DNA of 64,000 nt. Origin: Leifsonia virtsii (GTDB lineage Bacteria; Actinomycetota; Actinomycetes; Actinomycetales; Microbacteriaceae). Positions 34,164 to 41,507 of the stretch are shown piece by piece. The stretch is taken from the NCBI RefSeq assembly GCF_030433675.1, contig NZ_JAROCB010000002.1, positions 434,001 through 498,000 of the forward strand, read 5' to 3'. Numbering within the stretch: the stretch's first letter is position 1; every line of letters begins with the position of its first letter. A model generated the notes under the pieces. It was not told the DNA's origin, did not search any database, and saw only the letters and a list, made by a program, of their open reading frames with translations. Made by a program: the position numbers and the translations under genes.

Positions 34164-34895
34164 ATGTTGTCTGCTGTGAAGACCCCCACGATCACCACGC
34201 GCGTCTCCCGCGAGCTGGGCATGGCCATCAACCACGGCATCTACCAGCCGGGCACCAAACTTCCGGGTGAGCGGCTGCTGGCCGAGAGCCTGCACGTCAG
34301 CCGCAGCACCGTGCGGATGGCGCTGGAGGATCTGGAACGCCAGGGCCGGGTGGCCCGCTCGCCGCAGCGCGGCTGGTTCGTGCCGAGCCCGACCGTCGGC
34401 GAGCCGCCGAGCACGCTGGAGAGCTTCACCGAGATGGCCCGCCACCGCGGGCACACGCCCACCGCGCAGGTGCTGGAGAAGACCGTGCGGTCGGCGACGC
34501 TCGACGAGGCCAGTCAGCTCGGCATCGCCCCGGGGGCCGAGGTGCTCGGACTGGTCCGGCTGCGCGGCATGAACTCCACGCCGATCTGCGTGGACCGGAA
34601 CGTCATCCCGCTCGCCGTCGCCAAGCCGCTGGTGGAGGTCGACCTCACCGACGCCTCGCTCTACGAGAGTCTGCAGAACCACTGCGGCGTGCGCATCTTC
34701 CGCAGCGCCTACAGCGTGCAGGCCGAGGCGGCCAGTGCCGAGATCACCGGGCTGCTGCGCATCCAGCCGGGGAGCCCGGTGCTGGTCGGGCGCGAGATCG
34801 CCTACGACCGCACCGGGGCCCCTGTGCTGCTCGGGCTGAACACCTACCGCGGCGACGCCTACCGCTTCCACGCGGACCTGTACCGCGCGGAGTAG
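34164..34895 (+). CDS. GntR-family regulator, HutC/UTRA subgroup
   Basis: 243 residues from ATG 34164; GTG 34176 (MKTPTITTRVSREL) is an alternative that would lie seven bases after a TATGTT -10 box on a leaderless message. The winged helix (about 10-75) has LPGERLLAESLHVSRSTVRM and RQGRVARSPQRGWFV. The UTRA ligand domain (about 90-240) ends ALLGLNTYRGDAYRFH-like. UTRA domains sense phosphorylated sugars, for example glucosamine 6-phosphate in DasR/NagR. The operator copies in the divergent promoters at 37273-37453 make this the likely regulator of that sugar regulon. Confidence 0.9.
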   Translation: MLSAVKTPTITTRVSRELGMAINHGIYQPGTKLPGERLLAESLHVSRSTVRMALEDLERQGRVARSPQRGWFVPSPTVGEPPSTLESFTEMARHRGHTPTAQVLEKTVRSATLDEASQLGIAPGAEVLGLVRLRGMNSTPICVDRNVIPLAVAKPLVEVDLTDASLYESLQNHCGVRIFRSAYSVQAEAASAEITGLLRIQPGSPVLVGREIAYDRTGAPVLLGLNTYRGDAYRFHADLYRAE

Positions 34896-34926
34896 CGCCG
34901 CTCCCGGTCAGCGCCGCTCCCGGTCA
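34895..34926. repeat. 16-bp tandem duplication between convergent stops
   Basis: GCGCCGCTCCCGGTCA occurs twice in a row (34895-34910 and 34911-34926). The GntR stop ends at 34895, and the GH4 stop codon is the last three bases of the second copy. The repeat thus fills the intergenic gap exactly. Confidence 0.85.
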
Positions 34927-36276
34927 GCGCAGCGGGGGCAGGATGTCCTTCTGCAGCTCGAGCAGCTCGTCCACCATCGCGACGGCCCGGTTGTGGTTGT
35001 CGACGACCGGGTCGAGCAGCACGGCCTGCAACAGCTTGGCCTTCGACTGCTCCGCGTACGCCTCGACGAGGAGCTTGTGGATGCTGCCCTGCAGGCGCAC
35101 CATCGCGAACACGGCCTCCGGCAGCGGCTCCACCGGGACCGGCACCAGCCGGCCGTCCTGGACCGTGGCGGCGACCTCCACCACCATGTCGTCCGGGAGG
35201 TCGGGGATGGCGCCCCGGTTGGGCACGTTGACGGCGGGGAGGTCGCGCTCGACGCCGCACGCGACCCACTCGATGATCGGGATGGCGAGCTCCTCCGAGG
35301 GGACGAGCGGCCGGTCCGTCAGGGCGTCCTGCAGCGACTTCTGCGCGTGCGTCGCCGGCTGGTACGGGCGGTCGGTGTCCGCGAAGCGGATCTCGTAGTA
35401 CCACTCCGGCGTCTCCGCGCCCTCGCGCCAGGGCGAGCCGTCGGCGGGGTCGTGGAAGTACTGCAGCTGCGCCGGGACGTAGTCGTCGGCCCAGGAGAGG
35501 TACTCGCCGATGTGGTTGGCGCTCGGGGAGGGCCACAGCCCGAAGCGTCGGAACAGGATGCGCGACAGACCCACCTCGTGCCAGTCCGACACCCAGTTGG
35601 CGGCGTGCTCGCGCTCGCGCAGCACCGGGTAGAGGTCTTCGCCGGTCGCCCGGTCGCGGATGCGCTGGAACCAGGTGAAGTGGTTGATGCCCGCCGCCGC
35701 GAGGTCCAGCTCGTCGAGCGGACGCTCGAGCAGCGCCGACACCTGCCGGGCCCCCTGGAAGTAGCCGTGGCAGAGTCCGACCACCTTCACGTCGGTGAGG
35801 CGTGTGATCGCCTCGCAGACCTTGTGCTCGGGGTTCGAGAAGTTGATGAACAGGGCGTCGGGCGCGAGCCGCTCGATCGCGCGCGCGATCTCGAGCAGCG
35901 GGCCGAACTGCCGCAGCGCGTGGAACAGGCCGCCGGGGCCTCCGTTCTCGCCGTAGACCTGGCGGAAGCCGTACTTCCGCGGCACCGCGAAGTCCTGCGA
36001 CCAGTAGTGGTAGCGGTTCACCTCGATGGCGGTCAACACGAAGTCGGCGCCGGTCACGGCCTGCTCGAGGTCGGTGGTGGAGGAGACCGTCGCGGCGTGG
36101 CCGAGCTGCCCGATGACCGAGCGCGCGTACTCCTCCATCTCGGCGAGGGGGCCGGCCGCGATGTCCATGAGCACGATGTCGAGGCCCGTGGCGGCGATCG
36201 GCTTGCTGAGGAGGAGGTCGCGGATGATGGTGCCGGCGAACTCGCGGCTTCCCGCGCCGATGAGGGTGACTTTCAT
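34924..36276 (-). CDS. GH4-family NAD-dependent glycosidase
   Basis: 450 residues. A Rossmann start (MKVTLIGAGSREFAGTIIRD), a middle INFSNPEHKVCEAITRL and a GLCHG metal-site cysteine motif with INHFTWF mark a GH4 enzyme, which hydrolyses glycosides by an NAD- and Mn-dependent oxidation/elimination route. Overall it resembles the alpha-galactosidase/alpha-glucosidase branch but is divergent. It follows a BadF-type kinase in a two-gene minus-strand operon (32-bp gap). Substrate is unknown; since GH4 enzymes often act on phosphorylated glycosides, the co-transcribed kinase may supply the substrate. Confidence 0.87.
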   Translation of the reverse strand: MKVTLIGAGSREFAGTIIRDLLLSKPIAATGLDIVLMDIAAGPLAEMEEYARSVIGQLGHAATVSSTTDLEQAVTGADFVLTAIEVNRYHYWSQDFAVPRKYGFRQVYGENGGPGGLFHALRQFGPLLEIARAIERLAPDALFINFSNPEHKVCEAITRLTDVKVVGLCHGYFQGARQVSALLERPLDELDLAAAGINHFTWFQRIRDRATGEDLYPVLREREHAANWVSDWHEVGLSRILFRRFGLWPSPSANHIGEYLSWADDYVPAQLQYFHDPADGSPWREGAETPEWYYEIRFADTDRPYQPATHAQKSLQDALTDRPLVPSEELAIPIIEWVACGVERDLPAVNVPNRGAIPDLPDDMVVEVAATVQDGRLVPVPVEPLPEAVFAMVRLQGSIHKLLVEAYAEQSKAKLLQAVLLDPVVDNHNRAVAMVDELLELQKDILPPLR

Positions 36277-36308
36277 GGGGTGGATGTCTCCGATCGTGAT
36301 GGTGATGG

Positions 36309-37223
36309 TCAGTGCGCGCCGACGGCGAGGCCGCGCGCAAGCGCGACGGCGCCGTCGACGGGCGGCCGGTCGAGGATGCTGAGGGGGAGGCCGGGGCGGA
36401 GGTGCGCCAGCGACGAGCGGAAGGCCTCCTGGAGGCGGGGCTGACGTTCGATCACCGAGCCGCCGGCGACGACGGACTCGGCATGGATGCCGCGCCGGAT
36501 CAGCCGGTCGACCAGCCGGGCGAGGTGGGCGCCGGCGTCGTGGATGACGGCCGCGGCGAGGGCGGAGCCGTCGTCCGCCGCGGCGAACACCTCCGGCGCC
36601 CGGCCGCCCAGCGCCTCGGCCGAACCCGCCTCGGTGACGGCGAGGGCGAGCTCGTCGGTGTCGTCCGCCGCGAAGGCCGCGAGCAGCCGGGTGCCGAGCG
36701 CATCGAGGGGCTCGCCGCGGTCGCGACCGTTCAGCACGGCGCGGGTCGCCTCCCGGACCAGGCCCGCGGCGCTTCCCTCGTCGCCGAGCATCCACCCCCA
36801 TCCTCCCGCGGTCACCAGAGCGCCGCCGGCGTCTCGCGCGGTGGCGATGGACCCGGTGCCGACGACGACGCCGATGGCATGCGCGGCGCCCATGGCGGGC
36901 GGGATGAGCTCGGAGTCGTTGACGACGAGCACGGGGCCGTCGAGGTGGCGCCGCAGCGCCCGCTCCAGGTCGTGGCACTGTTCGGTGTTCTCGCAGCCGT
37001 GGGCGCCGATCGCGACGGCGGCGCCGCGGATCCCCGGCCCGAAGGCGTCGACGAGCAGGCGGCTGAGCCCCCGGGCGTCGGCCTCGGGGTCGCCGAGCCC
37101 GGTGCGCCAGCCGGCCGACGGGACGACGAGCTCGCTGCGAGCGGAGGCGTCGGCCGCGTCGCCGGAGACGACCACGATGTGGGTCTTGGTCCCGCCGATG
37201 TCGATGCCTGCCGACCGCGTCAT
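36309..37223 (-). CDS. BadF/BadG-type N-acetylglucosamine kinase-like ATPase
   Basis: 304 residues from ATG 37223, preceded by GAGGCGGAG. The ASKHA nucleotide-binding motifs are GIDIGGTKTHIVVV (phosphate 1), VVNDSELIPPAMG, VVGTGSIATARD (phosphate 2), GWGWMLGDEGSAAGL and a late VVAGGSVI (adenosine). This layout is typical of the eukaryote-like GlcNAc kinases of the BadF/BadG family. It probably phosphorylates an imported amino sugar or its glycoside. First gene of an operon with GH4, expressed from the left arm of the mirror-image promoter region. Confidence 0.88.
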   Translation of the reverse strand: MTRSAGIDIGGTKTHIVVVSGDAADASARSELVVPSAGWRTGLGDPEADARGLSRLLVDAFGPGIRGAAVAIGAHGCENTEQCHDLERALRRHLDGPVLVVNDSELIPPAMGAAHAIGVVVGTGSIATARDAGGALVTAGGWGWMLGDEGSAAGLVREATRAVLNGRDRGEPLDALGTRLLAAFAADDTDELALAVTEAGSAEALGGRAPEVFAAADDGSALAAAVIHDAGAHLARLVDRLIRRGIHAESVVAGGSVIERQPRLQEAFRSSLAHLRPGLPLSILDRPPVDGAVALARGLAVGAH

Positions 37224-37272
37224 TCGCTCCGCCTCGTGTGTTCGGGCCGTCGGCTGCTCCGGCGACGCGTTC

Positions 37273-37453
37273 ACGCTAGTCAACCGGAGCCCAGTTATGC
37301 CAGTTGCGGAGCAATTAACAACCAGATTGCGCACTGGTCCGCTTGCTTCAGCGACCCAGCCGGGCGCGAGATCGCGGATTTTCGCGTACCAGTTGGCGAA
37401 ATGGTTGTTAATTCGTCCCCAAGTGGACTCACTGGGCTGTTTAAGCATAGCGT
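37273..37453. promoter_or_regulatory. mirror-image bidirectional promoter/operator region
   Basis: The kinase and binding-protein genes diverge here. The two halves are ungapped inverted copies about position 37363. Mirrored pairs: TAGCGT (37273-37278 minus, 37448-37453 plus); operators CTGGCATAACTGGGCT (37288-37303 minus) and GTGGACTCACTGGGCT (37423-37438 plus); TGGTTGTTAATT (37313-37324 minus, 37402-37413 plus, identical); and ACTGGT(A/C)CGC (37333-37342, 37384-37393). A -35-like TGGCAT or TGGACT stands 18 bp from TAGCGT in each arm, with ACTGGGCT inside the spacer, so bound regulator would block both promoters. Confidence 0.65.
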
Positions 37454-37508
37454 TGGGGCCGCGTCGCACCGCGGCGTGAACACACGGCACGGGTTAAGGG
37501 AGACTCGA

Positions 37509-38864
37509 ATGAAGAAGCGTCACATCGTCGGAGCGGTCGCTCTGGCGGCCGGACTGGCCCTCGGCCTGTCGGCGTGCGCACCGGGTGGATCGACGGCGGC
37601 GGACGCATCGTCCCGGCCCGTCTCCAAAGACGTTTCCGGCAAGGACGTGACCCTCAAGATCCTCGACTTCTGGCAGAACGACGAGGGCAAGTGGATGGAC
37701 TCCGTCGTCAAGGAGTTCGAGAAGAAGCACCCGAACATCACCATCAAGCGCACGACGCAGGACTGGGGCCAGGTCAACAACACCGTCGGCCTTCGCCTTG
37801 CGGACCCGAACGGGCCAGACATCGCGCTGGTCAACAACGGCTGGTCGGCCATGGGCACCCTCGCCAAGGGCGGCCGCATCCTGAACCTCGACGCCTACTC
37901 GAAGCTGTACGGCTGGGACAAGGAGTTCCCCGACACCATCGCGCGCCAGACCGAGTTCACCCCGGACGGCAAGGAGATGGGCACCGGCTCGCTGTTCGCC
38001 ACGCCGGCCGCGCGGTCGTCGCTGATCGGCCTGTATTACAACAAGACCGTGCTCGACAAGCTGGGCCTGCCCGTGCCGAAGACGCTCGCCGACTTCGAGA
38101 AGGACGCGGCGGCGGTCAAGGCGGCCGGCCAGGTGCCGATCGCGTACGGCTCGCAGGACAAGGGGTCGTCGACCTCCATCCTGTTCGCGCTGCAGAACCT
38201 GTACGCCTCCGCCGACAAGATCGGCGACTTCGTCTACTCCAACGGCACCGTCCCCATCACCGACACCGGCATCGTGCAGGCGGCGACCGATGTGAAGAAG
38301 TGGGCGGACGAGGGCTGGTTCACCCCGAACTACGCCGGCATCCAGTACGCCGACGCGCAGAACGAGTTCCTCACCGGCAAGGCCGCCTTCCGCTTCGAGT
38401 ACACCGGGTCGCTGGCGTTCTCGGAGGCGCAGAACCAGGAGTTCGGCTACGTGCAGCTGCCGCAGGTCGATGGGGGGAAGGTCGTCGGCACCGGCGCCTC
38501 CGCCGCCAACCTGGCCATCTCGTCCAAGTCGAAGAACCCGGACGCCGCCGCCGCCTTCCTCGACTTCATGGCGGGCAAGGCGTCCGCGCAGTCGGCGGTC
38601 GACCACGGCTTCCTCCCGCTGCTTCACTCCGACCTCACCATCCCGTCCGGCAACGCGGAGCTCGGGACCGAGATCGCGGCCCAGCAGTCGCTCGACAAGA
38701 GCAACGGCTACACGCCCTACTTCGACTGGTCGACGCCGACGATGCTCGACACCATCGGCGGCCAGCTGCAGCAGCTGTACGCCGGCCAGGTGACGCCGAA
38801 GCAGCTCGCCGACGCCGGCCAGCAGGACTACGACGCCTTCCAGGCGAAGCGGACGAAGGGCTGA
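37509..38864 (+). CDS. ABC sugar transporter substrate-binding lipoprotein (CUT1 family)
   Basis: 451 residues. A signal peptide with lipobox LSAC (Cys about 22) anchors it to the membrane. The mature part is a family 1 solute-binding protein (VTLKILDFWQNDEGKWMDSV, FEKKHPNITIKRT, GLYYNKTVLDKLGLPVPKTL, KAAFRFEYTGSLAF). AGGGAG precedes the ATG. It heads a plus-strand operon with two permeases, a deaminase-like enzyme and a GH3 enzyme. No ATPase gene is in the operon, so a shared MsiK-type ATPase elsewhere is expected. Confidence 0.93.
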   Translation: MKKRHIVGAVALAAGLALGLSACAPGGSTAADASSRPVSKDVSGKDVTLKILDFWQNDEGKWMDSVVKEFEKKHPNITIKRTTQDWGQVNNTVGLRLADPNGPDIALVNNGWSAMGTLAKGGRILNLDAYSKLYGWDKEFPDTIARQTEFTPDGKEMGTGSLFATPAARSSLIGLYYNKTVLDKLGLPVPKTLADFEKDAAAVKAAGQVPIAYGSQDKGSSTSILFALQNLYASADKIGDFVYSNGTVPITDTGIVQAATDVKKWADEGWFTPNYAGIQYADAQNEFLTGKAAFRFEYTGSLAFSEAQNQEFGYVQLPQVDGGKVVGTGASAANLAISSKSKNPDAAAAFLDFMAGKASAQSAVDHGFLPLLHSDLTIPSGNAELGTEIAAQQSLDKSNGYTPYFDWSTPTMLDTIGGQLQQLYAGQVTPKQLADAGQQDYDAFQAKRTKG

Positions 38865-38869
38865 AGCCG

Positions 38870-39838
38870 ATGTCCTCCTCTCAACTGGTGCAGCGGCCGG
38901 AGGCCTCGGCCGCTGCACCGGCGGCGCGCGGCCGGGCGACCCGGTCCCGTGCGCGGGCGCTGTCGCCGCGGGCGCGTAAGCGCCGCTGGCTCGGCCTCGC
39001 GTTCGCCGCCCCCGCCCTGCTGTTCTACGGGTTCGTCGTGCTCGTGCCGATCCTGCAGAGCGTCAACTACTCCTTCTACAGCTGGGACGGCGTGAGTGCC
39101 GCGCAGTGGGTGGGACTCGGCAACTACGTGTCGTTCTTCACCGATCCGGCTCTGCTGGAGTCGCTCGGTCACGTGCTGGTGCTGGTCGTCTTCTTCGCGC
39201 TCATCCCGATCGCGCTCGGCCTGCTGTCGGCCGCCCTGCTCGGCCGCGGGAAGATGACCGGGAGCGGCGTCTACCGCTGGCTGCTGTTCCTGCCGCAGGT
39301 GCTCACGAGCGTCGTCGTCGCGGTGATCTGGAAGCGCATCTACGGACCGGACGGGCCGCTCAACTCGGCGCTGCGCGCCGTCGGCCTCGGCGACCTGGCC
39401 AAGAACTGGCTCGGCGACTTCACCTGGGCACTCCCGGCGCTGGGCGTCATCGGCACCTGGACGGCGATGGGCCTGTGCATGGTCCTCTTCGTCGCCGGTG
39501 TCGCCGCGGTGCCGAACGAGCTGTTCGAGCAGGCCCGCATCGACGGCGCCGGCCCGATCCGCGAGTTCTTCTCCATCACGCTGCCGAGCCTCAAGGGCCA
39601 GGTGGCGGTCGCACTCACGCTGACCGTCACAGGGGCGCTGCGGGCGTTCGACCTGGTCTGGGTCACGACCCAGGGCGGCCCGGGCAGCTCCACCACGACC
39701 CCCGCGCTGCTGCTCTACCGCAAGGCGTTCCTGAACCCGGACGTCGGGATGGCCGCCGCGATCGGCATCATCCTGGCGATCGTCTGCCTGGTGGTCGCCG
39801 TCGTCATCACCCGACTCTCCGAGGAGAAGAACGCATGA
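38870..39838 (+). CDS. ABC sugar transporter permease (MalF-like)
   Basis: 322 residues with a basic N-terminus and six predicted membrane helices. The EAA loop is seen as LFEQARIDGAGPIREFFSIT with LPSLKG, which contacts the ATPase. It begins five bases after the binding-protein stop, and its own stop overlaps the start of the second permease (ATGA). Confidence 0.93.
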   Translation: MSSSQLVQRPEASAAAPAARGRATRSRARALSPRARKRRWLGLAFAAPALLFYGFVVLVPILQSVNYSFYSWDGVSAAQWVGLGNYVSFFTDPALLESLGHVLVLVVFFALIPIALGLLSAALLGRGKMTGSGVYRWLLFLPQVLTSVVVAVIWKRIYGPDGPLNSALRAVGLGDLAKNWLGDFTWALPALGVIGTWTAMGLCMVLFVAGVAAVPNELFEQARIDGAGPIREFFSITLPSLKGQVAVALTLTVTGALRAFDLVWVTTQGGPGSSTTTPALLLYRKAFLNPDVGMAAAIGIILAIVCLVVAVVITRLSEEKNA

Positions 39839-40647
39839 TCTCCCGCGCCGAGCGCGTGCTGAACCACTCCGTGCTGATCCTGGTCTCGATCTTCGTCCTC
39901 TTCCCCGTGGTGTGGTTCCTCTTCACCGCGCTGAGCCCTGCCCGCAGTGGACAGCTCGACCTCCTGCACCCGCAGTGGAGCAACTTCGCGACGGCCTGGA
40001 ACGCCGGCGCCTTCGGGCCCGCGATGCTCGCGTCGGCCGTCATCACGGTCGGCGCGGTCGCCGGCCAGGTCGTCCTCGCCGTGCTCTCCGGCTACGCCTT
40101 CGGGGTGCTCGGGGTGGCGGGGCAGCGCGTGCTGTTCCCGCTCATCCTGTTCGGCCTGATGATCTCGGCCGAGGTGTTCATCATCCCGCTGTACTACACG
40201 TTCCAGGCCATGGGCCTGACGAACTCCTGGCTGGGCCTCATCATGATCCAGATCGGGATGGGCGTGCCCTTCGGGGCGTTCTGGATGCGGGCGACCTTCC
40301 GCGCGGTCCCGCCGTCCCTGATCGAGGCGGCCGAGATGGACGGCGCGCGGTCGTGGCGCATCCTCTGGCAGGTGCTGCTCCCGATCTCCCGGCCGGCCGT
40401 GCTGACGCTCGCGCTGCTGTCCTTCATGTGGACGTGGAACGACTTCTTCCTGTCGCTGGTCTTCATCGCCGACCCGGCGATCCAGCCCGCGACGCTGGCG
40501 CTCGGCGTCTTCCAGGGCAAGAACACGCTCGACGTGAACCTGCTCGCGGCCGGTTCGCTCATCGTCGCCGTGCCGGTGCTCCTGCTCTACGCGTTCTTCC
40601 AGCGCCACTTCATCAGCGGCGTGCTCAACGGCGCGATCAAGGAGTGA
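39835..40647 (+). CDS. ABC sugar transporter permease (MalG-like)
   Basis: 270 residues and six predicted membrane helices. The EAA motif region is LIEAAEMDGARSWRILWQVL with LPISRPA. It pairs with the upstream MalF-like permease (four-base overlap) to form the membrane channel. The C-terminus FQRHFISGVLNGAIKE is typical of CUT1 permeases. Confidence 0.93.
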   Translation: MISRAERVLNHSVLILVSIFVLFPVVWFLFTALSPARSGQLDLLHPQWSNFATAWNAGAFGPAMLASAVITVGAVAGQVVLAVLSGYAFGVLGVAGQRVLFPLILFGLMISAEVFIIPLYYTFQAMGLTNSWLGLIMIQIGMGVPFGAFWMRATFRAVPPSLIEAAEMDGARSWRILWQVLLPISRPAVLTLALLSFMWTWNDFFLSLVFIADPAIQPATLALGVFQGKNTLDVNLLAAGSLIVAVPVLLLYAFFQRHFISGVLNGAIKE

Positions 40648-40700
40648 ACGGGCACGACCCGTCCCTCCTGCCGGCCCCTCATCCCAGACAAGGAGTCCCG

Positions 40701-41507
40701 ATGCGCATCGCGCCTGAAATCCTCGACACCCCGGACGACGTCGGCCGTGCGGCCGCCGTGCAGATCGCCGACGCGATCGAGGCGGCCTCCGCTGCGGGCC
40801 GGAGGTTCGTCCTCGGCTGTCCGAGCGGCCGCAGCCCGCAGACCACGTACGAGCAGCTCGCCGCGATCGTGGCGGAGCGCGGGCTCGACCTCAGCCGGGT
40901 GGTCGTCGCGCTGATGGACGAGTACGTGGAGCAGACCGCCGACGGCTTCCGTCCGGTCGACCCGGCGCTGCCGCACAGCTGCGTCGGCTTCGGGCGGCGC
41001 GACATCCTGGACCGGCTGAACGCCGTGGCCTTTCCCGGGCACCGCATCCCGGAGGAGAACCTGTGGGCGCCGGACCCGCGCGCGGCAGACGGCGACTACG
41101 ACCGTGCGCTCGAGGAGGCCGGAGGGATCGACCTGTTCCTGCTCGCCTCCGGCGCGTCCGACGGCCACGTCGCGCTGAACCCCGTCGGCGCCGCGGCCGA
41201 CACGGTGACGCGGGTCGTGACGCTGGGCGACGACACCCGGCGCGACAACCTCGGCACCTTCCCGAGCCTGCGAAGCCTCGACGAGGCGCCCCGCTACGGC
41301 GTGACGGTGGGCATCCGCACCATCCGGGAGCTGTCCCGCGCGGTCATCATGGTCGTCACCGGCGAGCACAAGCAGTCGACCGTGCGCCGGCTCGCGGCCG
41401 CCGAGGCGTACGAGCCGGACTGGCCCGCGACCATCTTCACCCAGTGCTCGTCCCCCCGCTTCCTGGTGGACCGCGCCGCCGCCGGCCTGCTGCAGACCGC
41501 GCTGTGA
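40701..41507 (+). CDS. glucosamine-6-phosphate deaminase-like protein (NagB/SugarP isomerase family)
   Basis: 268 residues with AAGGAG before ATG 40701. Family motifs are CPSGRSPQTTYEQLAAI (phosphate loop), VVALMDEYVE (catalytic Asp region) and LASGASDGHVALNPVG, matching the GxGxDGHxAFNEP loop of NagB but without its NEP glutamate. It would convert an amino-sugar 6-phosphate to a keto-sugar phosphate plus ammonia, though the altered loop leaves room for another aldose phosphate. Its stop overlaps the GTG of the GH3 gene. Confidence 0.82.
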   Translation: MRIAPEILDTPDDVGRAAAVQIADAIEAASAAGRRFVLGCPSGRSPQTTYEQLAAIVAERGLDLSRVVVALMDEYVEQTADGFRPVDPALPHSCVGFGRRDILDRLNAVAFPGHRIPEENLWAPDPRAADGDYDRALEEAGGIDLFLLASGASDGHVALNPVGAAADTVTRVVTLGDDTRRDNLGTFPSLRSLDEAPRYGVTVGIRTIRELSRAVIMVVTGEHKQSTVRRLAAAEAYEPDWPATIFTQCSSPRFLVDRAAAGLLQTAL

